Shown: positions 26,051-34,652 of the stretch, in pieces
How positions within the stretch are numbered: position 1 is the first letter of the stretch
Layout: each line of letters starts with the position of its first letter
Assembly: GCA_963798275.1 (NCBI GenBank)
Contig: CAWCTB010000006.1
Location: 1 to 34,652, forward strand
Length of the DNA: 34,652 nucleotides
Source: CAWCTB01 sp963798275
Lineage (GTDB): Bacteria > Acidobacteriota > Terriglobia > Terriglobales > Acidobacteriaceae
Reading direction: 5' to 3'
Program-made: the position numbers and the translations under genes
Notes under the pieces: model-generated
Database searches by the model: none
The model's input: only the letters and a program-made list of their open reading frames with translations
Told to the model about the DNA's origin: nothing

Positions 26051-26965
26051 ATGAAATCGTTGCGCCTTGTAACCTCAGCGCTGTCCGTCTTGCTCGCGCT
26101 GTTGCTGCTCACCTCCGTTGCCGCCGCAAGTGCTACGTACCTCATTTCTTACGGCGACAGCCTTTCCGATAATGGCAATCTTTTCGCGTTCGATGGCGGA
26201 ACTTATCCGCCGCCGCCGTACTGGATGGGCAGAATGTCCAATGGACCGGTCATGGTGGAGTATCTCGCGCAGCACACCGGCCTGCAGTTGCTCGATTTTT
26301 CCTGGATCGGGGCGACGACGGGCGTGGGTAACTACGTGGACGGCGGTACCCAGACCACATTCGGGACCTTTGGATTGCCCGGCATGCTCACCCAACTGGC
26401 AGGAACCATCGGCACGATCACGCCGATCGCTTCGCAATCCGTGGCGGTGGTCTGGGGCGGTCCCAACGACTTCCTCACCAACGGTTTTTCTACCGCAACC
26501 GCCCAGCTTGCCGTGAACGACATTCTGTCGATCGTGGCGACGCTTAAGGGCATTGGCATGATGGAGATCATCGTCCCCGGCATGCCTGATCTCAGCCTGA
26601 CCCCTGACTACTACGGGGACCTCGGAGCTCAAGCTCTTAGCATCTACTTCAATCAGTTGCTGGTCGCGGGCCTTCCCCAAGGCGCCCAGTACTTCAATAC
26701 TTTCGCTTTCATGCACCAGGTCGTTGCCGATCCTGGCGCCTATGGCCTGACGGACGTCGTCGATCCCTGCTTCGACGGAGTCAACGTCTGCTCCAATCCC
26801 GACCAATACTTGTTCTGGGATGGATTCCATCCCACCACGGCCGCGGATGCGATCCTGGCCAATGCCGTTCAAGCGGCTGCGCTGCCGGAGCCGTCTACGC
26901 TGCTCCTACTGGGTAGCGGCGCGATCGGGCTGGGAGGGCTGTTGCGCCGCAGGTTGCCACTATAG
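26051..26965 (+). CDS. GDSL-family esterase/lipase with PEP-CTERM sorting tail
   Basis: This secreted SGNH hydrolase has 304 residues. A signal peptide of about 26 residues is followed by block I ISYGDSLSDNGN (nucleophile Ser), the block III Asn in VVWGGPNDFLTNG, and the catalytic Asp-His in WDGFHPTTAAD. The last 25 residues are a PEP-CTERM signal: LPEPSTLLLLGSGAIGLGGLLRRR, where PEP, a membrane segment and a basic end cause sorting and removal by exosortase. An exosortase is therefore expected elsewhere in the genome. GAGGAG precedes the ATG and a GATAAT lies at 26023-26028. A hairpin terminator follows. Confidence 0.93.
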   Translation: MKSLRLVTSALSVLLALLLLTSVAAASATYLISYGDSLSDNGNLFAFDGGTYPPPPYWMGRMSNGPVMVEYLAQHTGLQLLDFSWIGATTGVGNYVDGGTQTTFGTFGLPGMLTQLAGTIGTITPIASQSVAVVWGGPNDFLTNGFSTATAQLAVNDILSIVATLKGIGMMEIIVPGMPDLSLTPDYYGDLGAQALSIYFNQLLVAGLPQGAQYFNTFAFMHQVVADPGAYGLTDVVDPCFDGVNVCSNPDQYLFWDGFHPTTAADAILANAVQAAALPEPSTLLLLGSGAIGLGGLLRRRLPL

Positions 26966-26977
26966 TTCTTCGCAGGT

Positions 26978-27004
26978 GTGGTGGGCAGGTCGAGTGCCCA
27001 CCAC
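26978..27004 (+). terminator. hairpin terminator after the GDSL esterase
   Basis: GTGGTGGGCA-GGTCGAG-TGCCCACCAC forms a perfect 10-bp stem 13 bases past the esterase stop. Only a short CACTTT follows, so it is a strong hairpin with a weak U tract. Confidence 0.6.
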
Positions 27005-27152
27005 CACACTTTCACCGATCGCCTCTCGACTTGATTGCCGCGCCGGTCTGTGGGGAGAAATCCGAGTTGGGTCGCTGAGATGCAGTCTGACCGAAATGCA
27101 ACGCAGTCCTTCCGGTTCGATTCGAGGTTCCCCTAGCGCGAGGTTGCAGTGC

Positions 27153-27422
27153 ATGTGCAGGAACATCAAAATCCTCTTCAATTTCGATCCACCGGTAACT
27201 GAGGCCGAAGTGCGGGCCGCTTCGCTCCAGTTTGTGAGAAAGATCAGCGGCTTCAGCAAGCCATCGAAGGCCAACGAAGCTGGGTTCCTGGCCGCAGTGG
27301 AAGAAATCTCGGCAGCTTCGACTCGGCTTCTTCGTTCGCTGCAGACCAGCGCGCCGCCCAAGAACCGGGACGAGGAAGCCGCCAAGGCGAAAGCTCGAGC
27401 CGCAGAGCGATTCCCCGCCTGA
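27153..27422 (+). CDS. DUF2277-family protein
   Basis: This 89-residue cytoplasmic protein matches the DUF2277 pattern: the start MCRNIKILFNFDPPVTEAEV, then SLQFVRKISGFSKPSKANE, then an alanine-rich helical end with PPKNRDEEAAKAKARAAERF. Family members have no known function. The MCRNIK start is characteristic and fixes the ATG at 27153 despite open frame upstream. The next small gene starts 51 bases downstream. Confidence 0.88.
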   Translation: MCRNIKILFNFDPPVTEAEVRAASLQFVRKISGFSKPSKANEAGFLAAVEEISAASTRLLRSLQTSAPPKNRDEEAAKAKARAAERFPA

Positions 27423-27473
27423 AGTTCCAGAACCTGTACAAACCCCGAGCAGCGTAGCGACATCTGACACATC

Positions 27474-27743
27474 ATGGATGGCACATTGAACATGTTTCGC
27501 TTGCGGGAGAATCCCCCCGAGTACCAGGTCACCTACAACTCGGGCCCCGCTTCATGGGTTCGAGTGTTCGATCCTGAAGCCGTTGATCACTTCTTGCGAA
27601 CCAGCGCGGGACTGCCGGTGGATCCCGGGGCCTCGCTGGCGCGTGAGTTGCTGGATGGGGGACATGCGACTGCGGTCGTCCCGGGACTATCCGAGCCGCA
27701 CCTGGTCGAGATGGGCTTCACCAAGATGCCGAGCGACGACTGA
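27474..27743 (+). CDS. unknown small protein, 89 residues
   Basis: The ATG at 27474 or the one at 27492 (MFRLRENPPEYQVTYN) could be the start; neither has a clear Shine-Dalgarno. The sequence looks like a small soluble protein with an N-terminal beta part and a helical end (VFDPEAVDHFLRTSAGLP; ARELLDGGHATAVVPGL). No motif is recognised. It lies convergent to the SDR gene, whose stop is 61 bases further on. Confidence 0.55.
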   Translation: MDGTLNMFRLRENPPEYQVTYNSGPASWVRVFDPEAVDHFLRTSAGLPVDPGASLARELLDGGHATAVVPGLSEPHLVEMGFTKMPSDD

Positions 27744-27803
27744 GCGCCGGATGGACCTCGTACGCCGCTATTGCAGCCCTGAGAGGATAGCTGCGCCGGG
27801 CAT

Positions 27804-28585
27804 TCAACCGGCGAGCACGGCTCCCCCGTTTACGTTGAAGACCTCGCCCGTGATGAACCCGGCGCAGGGGCTGCACAGAAACACGATGGGACCGGCGATC
27901 TCTTCGGGTGTGGCCACGCGTCCGAGTGGAATTGTGGCGAAGATGGCGCCGCTGCGCTGGGAATCGGCGAGCGCGTCGGCGGACATATCGGTTTCCACCC
28001 ATCCTGGCGCAATGCAGTTTACCGCGGATGCCGAAGGGCGCCAACTCCGTGGAGAGTCCCTTCGTCATGCTGATGAGCGCGCCCTTGGTGGCGGCGTAGT
28101 CGCAGTGGCCGGCCTCGCCGCGCTGCCCGGCGGTCGAGCTGACCAGCACAATGTGGCCTCCGCGCTGCTGCCGCTTCATCTGCGCCACCCCGTGTTTGAC
28201 CAGGGCAAACGCGCCGTCCAGATTCACGGCCAAAGTATTGCGCCACTGCTCATCGGACATTTGGTCGATGGGAGAGTCCTCTGGCGGCCAGACGCCGTGG
28301 TTGACGATGAGCGCATCCAGCGATCCATATTGGTCGACCGCGGCCCGCACCAGCGATTCGGCGGTGGTGGTACCGGCTCAAGTCGGCCTGCACCGCATGG
28401 CACAGGCCGGCGCCGAGTTCGGCAACCAGCTTTTCCGCTTCGGCCGAAGCCCGGACGTAGTTGAAGACGACGCGTGCCCCGGCGCGAAACGAACAGGCGC
28501 ACGGTCGCGGCGCCGATGCCCGCGCGACCCGCCGGTGATCAAGCGCGACTTTGCCCTCGAGCGACAAGGTGACATTGGAAACCAT
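27804..28585 (-). CDS. short-chain dehydrogenase/reductase (frameshifted)
   Basis: This NAD(P)-dependent oxidoreductase is FabG-like. The reconstructed order is MVSNVTLSLEGKVALITGG (glycine-rich cofactor loop, frame broken), AGARVVFNYVRASAEAEKL, VNHGVWPPEDSPIDQMSDEQW, the catalytic Ser in HIVLVSSTAGQRGEAGH, the Tyr-x3-Lys in CDYAATKGALISM, and the C-terminal IPLGRVATPEEIAGPIVFLCS. At least five frame breaks occur (near 28538, 28519, 28490, 28375 and 28020). Those in the cofactor loop are each repaired by dropping one base. Corrected length is about 258 residues, as usual for SDRs. The substrate is unknown. Confidence 0.85.
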
Positions 28586-28678
28586 GCTCTTGAAAATTAG
28601 CACAAGGCAGTGGAATATAGCTCCGGGTGAGCTAAAGACTCAGGCGCGAGTTGCCTTTGACAATTGCCGTCCGTCTAA

Positions 28679-28751
28679 CGAAACTCCAGCGCTGCCCTGC
28701 GCCTGCCTGGCAGGCATACCTACCTGTGTGTCTAACTCGATAGGAGTTTCG
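28679..28751 (+). promoter_or_regulatory. leader structure that can hide the GNAT gene's Shine-Dalgarno
   Basis: CGAAACTCC (28679-28687) is the exact complement of GGAGTTTCG (28743-28751), and the latter contains most of the AGGAG ribosome site of the gene starting at 28753. Inside the 55-base loop lies a second perfect hairpin, GCCTGCC-T-GGCAGGC (28701-28715). Both outer arms follow near a GTCTAAC word. This could be a translation control element. Confidence 0.5.
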
Positions 28752-28752
28752 A

Positions 28753-29630
28753 ATGGCCAACATGCAAGCTATGCCGCAGCCCACTTACCCGACTTTGTCG
28801 ATCTGGATTTTGCCCGCCGCTTGGAATGGCGGAGATGATGCTGCCCGACGGTCGAAGCGTTCCGGCGCTACAGTCCGGAGGCGCCCATCGCCGCGGACTT
28901 GCCGGCGGAATCGGATTCTTCGGCGGCCCGGAGTATCCCGCCAATCAGATCGTCGGCCTGGGATTGTATGGCGAAGTGACTGCCGCAGCCTCGACGAGGT
29001 GGAAGAATTCTTCCGCAGCCGCGGACGTGCCGTCGACCGTGGTGGTGTCGCCGCTGGCCGATGCGTCGCTGCGGGCGCTAATGGGCGGCGCGGCTACCGC
29101 ATCGCGGAGTTCAACACCGTGCTGATTCGGCGGGTGGATCCCAAAGAACCGCTTGCCGCCCGCCGGGGATCGAGATCGAGCGCGTGACACCACAGAACGC
29201 GTGCCAGTGGATGTCCACCATCGCCAAAGGCTTCGCCGAGCATGGGTCGGCCGGAAGATGTGTTCGCCGGATTTGCCGCGCTGCCGGCGCTGGCCTTCCT
29301 GGCGCGGGTCGACGGAGTTGTGGCCGGAGGCTGTGCAGGCCGCGCCATTCCGGAGGCCCGAATTGCCGCCTTCTACGGACGGCGACCGTGCCGGAGTATC
29401 GCGGCCGCGGCGTGCAGACCGCGCTGATCGCGAATCGCCTGCACGAGGCGGGCGCGCGGCTGCGAGTATGCTGTGGTCAGCACGCATCCCGGCAGCGGCT
29501 CGCAGCGCAACATGGAACGCCGCGGCTTTCGCGTGGCTTACACTAAGCGGTTATGGTGCGGACATGGCCGGAATTGGCCGGCGCAATCTCGCATTGTGAA
29601 CCCGGTGTGGGATCGGACGATGGCATTTAG
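28753..29630 (+). CDS. GNAT-family N-acetyltransferase (frameshifted)
   Basis: AGGAG precedes the ATG. The parts, in different frames, follow one order: FVDLDFARRLE, GIGFFGGPEYPANQIVGLGLYGEV, LDEVEEFFRSRG, GYRIAEFNTVLIRRVDP, then the acetyl-CoA site TVPEYRGRGVQTALIANRLHEAGA and HPGSGSQRNMERRGFRVAYTK. This is the two-part GNAT type with a degenerate first domain and an active second domain (RGRGV binds CoA). There are at least six breaks; the last, near 29546, decides the end. The reading ending at the TAG at 29628-29630 is preferred because the next gene starts just there. Substrate unknown. Confidence 0.75.
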
Positions 29631-30105
29631 GCCGCTGACTGCCTCGCCTTTCCCCACGCCACCGAGAACGTGCAGTGGGGATACGATCTGTGCTTCAAGA
29701 TCGATGGCAAGCTCTTCGCCGTGAGCCTCCTGGAACCAGCGCGCCGGTGCGGCTGTCCTTCAAGGCCGCCCGGAGAACTTTGTGGAGCTATGCGAGCGTC
29801 CGGGAGTGTGCCCGCGCCCTACATGGCGCGCGCGCAGTGGGTGGCCCTGCAACAGCTCAACGCGCTGCCGGATTCGGAGTTGCGCGAATCTGCTGGCCGG
29901 AGTCCTACCGCCTGGTCTTCGAGCGGCTGCCGAAAAGACGGCAGGCTGAGCTGCTGAAGGCGCCCGGCAAAACCTCCGGGAAGCCAGCAGGCTGGAGTCC
30001 AGCGAAGAGAGCAGAAAGGATGGCTCCGCCACGCAAGATGCAAGCCGCGAAGCCGCCAAGAAAAAAGGCGAGAAAAAGTCGGCCAAGGCGGGGCGGCGGG
30101 GATGA
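29620..30105 (+). CDS. MmcQ/YjbR-family (DUF419) protein (frameshifted)
   Basis: The reconstructed reading CLAFPHATENVQWGYDLCFKIDGK, LFAVSLLEP and PVRLSFKAAPENFVELCERPGVCPAPYMARAQWVAL matches the MmcQ/YjbR double-wing fold. This family is described as DNA-binding-like, with unclear function. The C-terminus is a lysine/alanine-rich tail (AKKKGEKKSAKAGRRG), which could bind nucleic acid. The start ATG at 29620 overlaps the end of the acetyltransferase gene, and the stop overlaps the next start (ATGA, 30102-30105), so the three genes look translationally coupled. About three or four single-base breaks are needed. Confidence 0.75.
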
Positions 30106-30656
30106 GGATTGTAGCAGCGGTTCTGCTCGCGTGTCTGCTGCTGGCCGCAGGGACTGGGCTCGCAGATGCCGCAACGGCCTCCGGCCGCGGCGGAAGGCGG
30201 CGTCCCCAACCCCACATCGCAATGGCCGCAAGGCAGCGCAACCGCTGCGCTCGAACAGGATTTCTTCGCGCTGTTCCGTTCCGGCAACGCCAGGAAGGTT
30301 CTCTCGTATGTCCCAAGAGCGGCGTGAACGTCGGCCACGACGCGCATCACCTCACTCGCGCCGAGGTGGAACAGGAATTTAGGCGCAAAAGCGCGGTCTT
30401 TACTGCTAGTTGTTCGACTCCGCCTGCATTCGATCGGAGATACAGTTCGGGCAACAGCAACGCGCCCTGCTCCGATCGCGAGCTGCTGACGCACTCGAAG
30501 AAAGTCCGCACCGCGCCCCGCGAGGTGACCCGCAACGGCGTGCAGCAGGCCTTCCTGGTGGCCGAGGTGAAGAACGAGAAGTGCGTCGAACTCGGCCTCG
30601 TCGACTTCATCTTCAACCTAGAGCCGACGGCGTGGAAGCTGTTCTCGATTCCCTAG
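30102..30656 (+). CDS. secreted protein of unknown function (frameshifted)
   Basis: A signal peptide is clear (MRIVAAVLLACLLLAAGTGLA). The best-fitting body, taken from two frames, reads EQDFFALFRSGNARKVLSYVPKSGVNVG, HHLTRAEVEQEFRRKSG, then REVTRNGVQQAFLVAEVKNEKCVELGLVDFIFNLEPTAWKLF to the stop. Frame breaks are near 30170, 30295, 30395 and 30475. No family is recognised. The beta-rich C-terminus and position after the MmcQ-like gene are all that can be said. Confidence 0.6.
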   Translation: MRIVAAVLLACLLLAAGTGLADAATASGRGGRRRPQPHIAMAARQRNRCARTGFLRAVPFRQRQEGSLVCPKSGVNVGHDAHHLTRAEVEQEFRRKSAVFTASCSTPPAFDRRYSSGNSNAPCSDRELLTHSKKVRTAPREVTRNGVQQAFLVAEVKNEKCVELGLVDFIFNLEPTAWKLFSIP

Positions 30657-30694
30657 CTAAGGAAGCTCTGATTAAGGAGGTTGGCGGTCACTCA

Positions 30695-30825
30695 GGGGCT
30701 GAACAGGCTGCGGGAAAAACTGGGAAAACAGGTCCGACGCGGACGAAAGTCCGCGTGGATGAAGAAACAAAGGCCTTGGACGCTGGCCTGAAGGCCAGCT
30801 CTACCCCAGAATCAATTTTTCCGCA
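30695..30825. repeat. MITE-like repeat element, second full copy
   Basis: The element starts GGGGCTGAACAGGCTGCGG followed by GAAAAA, and ends with TTTTTCCGCA. Inside are the hairpins ACGCGGAC-GAAA-GTCCGCGT (30737-30756) and GCTGGCC-TGAA-GGCCAGC (30782-30799). Layout and ends match the element at 22059-22215, while the second hairpin stem is different. Confidence 0.7.
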
Positions 30826-30915
30826 TCAACCCTAAATCAAAGATTTCTTAGCAACCGCGGACCGAAAGCGCCCTCCGACAACGGAAGCTCTTGCGTATTC
30901 GCCCAGCTTGCCAAC

Positions 30916-32641
30916 TCAGCGCCGCGCGGCGAACCCGAAGGAGCAGGCGGTCTGGGTTGAGGTCAGGACGCCGCCGCTGGCCGTTACCGGCGATCCCGAG
31001 ATACTGCCCCGATTGTCGTGGTAGGTGAAACGTTCGCTGTTCTGCTGTCCCTGGGTGGTGAACGACCCCTTGGGCACTGATCAGCAATGTGTCGGCGGGA
31101 CTCTCGCTGACAGTCAACGCGCTGGCGAACACCCGTATTCCATTCATGGTCTGGGATTTCGCTCTTGGTGAGTCCCTGCGTGGTGGAGGTGGCCTGCTGC
31201 TGTGATCCATCGCTGTAAGCGTTGTAGCGTAGTTCAGGGTCAGCGGCCACGAGAACAGTTTGCTGTCGGTGGTGATCTGACCGCCGTTGTGGGTGGTGGT
31301 TTGCGAGTTGATGGTGGTGGTGTGGTCTGTCTCAGGTCCTGGTCGTAAACCGAGCCGTCGTTGTACACGTCATAACTCTGCCAGTTGGAAAAGTTGATGT
31401 CTTTGTGCCACGTCGGTCTGGATCGTTCCGTGCGATGTATTCACGTATCCGGAGACGGTAATTCCCTGGCTCGAAGTCACGGACACGGTGCCGGTAACGT
31501 AACGTTGCCGACCACCAGGTTTTCCTGCACGCTCGGGTTGGGCTGGCCGACGGTGTCTCTCAGCAGCGCTCCGGTCACCTGCTGCGATCGCGGGTCGAGA
31601 TAGAGAGAAGGAGCGTGGCCGTCGCGGAGAAGTAGCCGTTGGCGTTGTAGACGCTGACGGCGACCGAGTGCGGCCTGCCGTTGCCGAGCAGCGCAGCGAA
31701 CGGGGCGAGATCGACACGATACGGCTCGAAGTTCAGGGTATGAATGCCGACGATCCGGACGTCATAGGTACGGGTCGATGCCTCCGGTATAAATCCACGG
31801 ATACACCGGGGCCACGCCTGCCGGCTGACCATCGATGGAGACCTCGGCCTCGCGAAATCCGGTGTTGCCGCAGTTCTGCAGTTCGGCGGCCACGTTGGTG
31901 GGCGCGCAGGTATCACAGAACTCATCGCCACTCTGGCTCTGGGCAAACACGTCGAGGTAAGTGTTTTGACGTTGGTGGGCAAGGGTGAAGATCTTCACCA
32001 GTTGATCGCTGCCGGTGTTCAGGTTACGGTTCCACCGGTGGAATCGGCCGCCAGTGGGAGCACCACGTCGGCAGGCTTGGCGGTGATTTGCCCTCCCAGC
32101 GGATAGAACTGCACATAAGCGGTGCCGTGCAGATGGCTGGTGTAGGTGCCGTTCACCAGGTTGCCCAGATCGACCCGCCGTTTTGCGAGATGCTGAACAG
32201 CGGGCTGTATTCGGTGAGATTGCTTTCCACGTGCCAGCTGCGCATGACATTCGCCGAGGGCTCGGACGTGGTGCCGAAGCACACGTTGGTCCCGCCGATA
32301 GATCTTGGCGGTGCGGTCGAATTGCCGGCCGGCGTTGATCGACCAGTCCGCGTTGAGCACCACCGCCGACCACGGTCCAGGACAGTTCGCGGGCGGCGTG
32401 TAGGTAAAGAATTTCGGATTGAAGTCGGCGAAGTCCAAGTTCGTGGAACAATTGAACTGTGCAGGGCGTCGTATTGGACGCGGCAATTCCGCGGATCGGT
32501 GGTCACACCGTTGGCCGATCCGATCTGCGGATTGCTGGGCGCGACATAGTTCTTCTGCGCCAACAACGTGCCGGTGATGAGTAACGGGATCAGGAAGACA
32601 ACGACTCGAACGAAGCTACGAAGAGTGGATGGGCAGGGCAT
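30916..32641 (-). CDS. secreted PNGase A-like glycoamidase (frameshifted)
   Basis: The family removes N-glycans from glycopeptides by cleaving the GlcNAc-Asn bond. AAGGAG lies six bases before the ATG at 32641, and a signal peptide follows (SFVRVVVFLIPLLITGTLLAQ). Recognised parts in order are FFTYTPPANCPGPWSAVVLNADWSINAGRQFDRTAKIY, WHVESNLTEYSPLFSISQNGG, VDLGNLVNGTYTSHLHGTAYVQFYPLGG, HSVAVSVYNANGYFSATATLLL, then QGITVSGYVNTSHGTIQTDV and NSERFTYHDNRGSISGS. These fit the PNGase A pattern (CPGPWS, AGRQFDR, E-x-D/N-x-T-x-YSPLF, DLGN, TYT). About ten frame breaks occur. The usual hosts of this family are plants and fungi with fewer bacteria, so the assignment rests on these motifs only. Confidence 0.72.
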
Positions 32642-32776
32642 TTCCGACTCCTTCATATCCGCTGCGGTTAAACGCGCGGGAAAGATTTAACAAGCATATT
32701 TCCTGGGCTCAACTCCCACAAGTGAACCTCGCAAAAAAGTAGCTACATCGAAGGGCATTTTGGTGCCAGTACCGGG

Positions 32777-34106
32777 TTAAACCCTTTCTGCCGCTGGAGT
32801 TGCACCCATACTCCGTGGCGCGGCCGGGAGCGTGACGCTGGGCAGAGGCTCGACCTGATGATCCGGCAGCAGGACCGCCCGGAAGCATTGGGCAAAGGCC
32901 GCCAGCAGGACGACGGCTTCCATCATGGCGAAGCCTGCGCCGATGCACATGCGCGGGCCTCCTCCGAAGGGAAAGTACGCGAACCTGGGGAGGTTGCCTT
33001 CACGCTCGGGTGACCAGCGCTCGGGATCGAAGCGTTCGGGATCAGTAAAGAAGCGCGGGTCGCGATGGGTCAGCCACTGGCTCACAATTACGTTGGAACC
33101 GGCCGGCACCAGGTAGTCGCCGATGGTGACATCGGCCGCCGTATTGCGGGTCACAATCCATGCCGGCGGATACAGCCGCATGGTCTCGCGCACGACGTTG
33201 CTGGCATACGGAAGCTGGCTCACGTCCTGTGCAGTGGGCAGTCGCCCGGAGAGAACGCGATCCAGTTCGTCCTGCAGCCTTGCCTCGGCTTCAGGATTCT
33301 TCGCCAGCAAGTACCACGCCCAGGACAACGCCCAGTGCAGTGGTTTCGTGGCCCGCGAGCAGCATGGTCATGACTTCGTCGCGAATCTGCTGATCGTTCA
33401 TACTGCTGCCATCGCTGTCTTCGCGCGCAGCAGGTCGGAAAGCAGGTCGTCGCCCAACAACGAGTTTCTGCGCTGCCGGATAATGCCGTACACGATGTCG
33501 TTCAGTTCGGCGAACTCCGCGATGATAACGGTAACGCCGGGGCTGGTAGTCCAGAATGAGCTGCCAGATGTTCAGGCCGGAGTTCTGCCGGATGAAGGCT
33601 TCCAGCGAATGCGCAATGATGTCCATCTGGGAGCGATGTCGACGCCGAACAGCGTGCGCGTCGCGATTGCGAGGGTCACCTTCATCATTTCGGCGTGGAT
33701 GTCGAGTTGTTGCCCTGTTGCGCCAGACCTTGAGCATGTGCTGGGCGTGCTGGGCCATGATCTCTGCGTAGCCGGGATATGTGCGCGTGAAATGCGGGCT
33801 GGCTCAGACGCCGCCGCCCAAGCCAGAAATCGCCCTCGCTGGTAAAACAACCCACTGCCGAAGACCTCGGGATTGGCCCGCGTGCCAGGTGCCTTTCTGG
33901 AAGCTGCGATGATGCGTCACCAGCACCGCTTCAATGTCGTGGGATTCGCGAACAGGTAGCTGGAGATGTGAACGCGAGAACGCGGTGGGGCCGTATTGCT
34001 CGACCATGCGCGCGGGCAGGTTGACCAGCGGACCGGAGCGGCAGCAGGGGCGAGCGCAAGATAGTGATGTTGCGGTCCCGGCGGCCTTCTGGATCGGTTC
34101 GGACAT
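32777..34106 (-). CDS. cytochrome P450 (frameshifted)
   Basis: This haem monooxygenase has the I-helix motif AGHETT (oxygen binding), the ExxR motif in VVRETMRLYPPAW, PERFDPERW, and the haem-binding FPFGGGPRMCIGAGFAMMEA with the cysteine ligand. The N-terminal part comes from other frames: LVNLPARMVEQYGPTAFSR, EAVLVTHHRSFQKGTW and MAQHAQHMLKVW. The proposed start MSEPIQKAAG at 34106 is one choice; no clear Shine-Dalgarno supports it. Corrected length of about 440 residues fits a soluble bacterial P450. The substrate is unknown and no ferredoxin partner gene is in the window. It may be co-directional with the PNGase A-like gene by chance. Confidence 0.88.
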
Positions 34107-34262
34107 TATCAGCGCTTCAAAGCAAACCAAAGATGCTATCAGCAGGGCCGGAGTCGCCGGCTATCCCATCTGCTCCCTTTATTGCCTGGAACCGTGTGAG
34201 CAAAGGTTCCCCGCGTGCCATGCGTTGCAGGCCAGAACAGTTCCAGGAGTTACTGACGACTC

Positions 34263-34652
34263 ATGATGCTCGAAACGGAAGTCTTTCGACTCGAACCTGA
34301 CATAACCGTGCTGGCGTGCTCGGGGACGATTCACGCTGGGCAACCGGCTCAGCGAAACCGAGGCCCTCAGCAACTCCTTGATCGCCCGAACAGCTGAAGC
34401 TGGTGCTCGACCCTACCATACCGAAATCGTGGACAGCGCAGGGCTAGGCGTCATTATGCATATAGCCGCCCGGCTCGAGCAAAATGGCGGCCAGCTACGC
34501 GTCTGCGGAGCCAACGATCGGGTTCGTCACCTGTTGTCGATCACGCATACCGATACCATCCTGGTCACCGATCCCGACCTGGAAACCAGCTTTGAAAACT
34601 TTCGCCAGGCAGGACGTTCCGGCCCATCTCGCCGGTCGCCAGTCAGGAAAGC
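34263..34652 (+). CDS. STAS-domain protein, anti-sigma factor antagonist-like (partial, frameshifted)
   Basis: The start is ATGATG at 34263, and the gene runs off the window. Reading across frame breaks near 34330, 34390 and 34425 gives EVFRLEPDITVLACSGT, TLGNRLSETEALSNSLI, QLKLVLD, then VDSAGLGVIMHIAARLEQNGGQLRVCGAN and LLSITHTDTILVTDPDLETSFENF. This is the SpoIIAA-like fold; the serine in DSAGLG is the usual phosphorylation site. Such proteins release sigma factors by binding the anti-sigma kinase when not phosphorylated. No kinase partner is visible here. Between 34107 and 34262, in the divergent region with the P450, no clear promoter was found. Confidence 0.78.

Overview
The window looks like chromosomal DNA of a soil-type Acidobacteriota (class Terriglobia, Koribacter-like). 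The reasons are high GC, a Ser/Thr kinase fused to TPRs, small secreted proteins of a type I associate with this phylum, a DUF2277 protein, BlaI/M56 pairs, a PEP-CTERM protein, and several families of dispersed palindromic repeats between genes. No rRNA, tRNA or CRISPR was seen. The one structured RNA gene is RNase P RNA (rnpB, minus strand, about 25271-25752).

Layout. 1-1530: most of an IS1380-type insertion sequence (minus). 1860-4392: membrane-anchored Ser/Thr kinase with TPR sensor region, facing a convergent secreted protein (4351-4905). 5100-5765 and 9229-9890: two paralogous small secreted proteins in opposite orientation, each with the same regulatory block. 5941-8827: pntAA-pntAB-pntB transhydrogenase operon. 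10034-11604: two coupled PPK2-family polyphosphate kinases. 11755-15141 (minus): blaI-like repressor, M56 metallopeptidase and HtrA/Deg protease, with matching BlaI-like operators upstream of the repressor and of the protease. 15680-18190: three same-direction copies of a palindromic repeat separating an ankyrin membrane protein and an unknown protein. 18238-23466: Tat-exported amidase, rpiB, glyA, glycosyltransferase. 23750-25184: TPR-like protein, a 73-aa protein, GlsB-type membrane protein. 26051-26965: GDSL esterase with PEP-CTERM tail. 27153-30656: small proteins, SDR, GNAT, MmcQ/YjbR and a secreted protein. 30916-34106 (minus): PNGase A-like secreted amidase and cytochrome P450. 34263-end: STAS-domain protein, cut by the window edge.

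The most interesting signal is regulatory. The two paralogous secreted-protein genes (5348+ and 9636-) each carry a near-consensus sigma-54 -24/-12 promoter. About 125-140 bp upstream of each is an inverted repeat CTATCC-N4-GGATAG, which looks like an enhancer-binding-protein site. Each leader also has a conserved hairpin directly before the Shine-Dalgarno. A second regulatory circuit joins BlaI, M56 and HtrA through the shared operator AACTAA-N4-TTAGTT.

Many genes (transposase, kinase, pnt, htrA, SDR, GNAT, PNGase A, P450, STAS) are broken by frameshifts. Where conserved motifs allow the break to be resolved, it is nearly always one extra base outside long homopolymers. The block at 18-24 kb is clean. 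I therefore treat most broken genes as intact genes with sequence or assembly errors, and give the full span as one CDS. Protein lengths for these genes are reconstructed.
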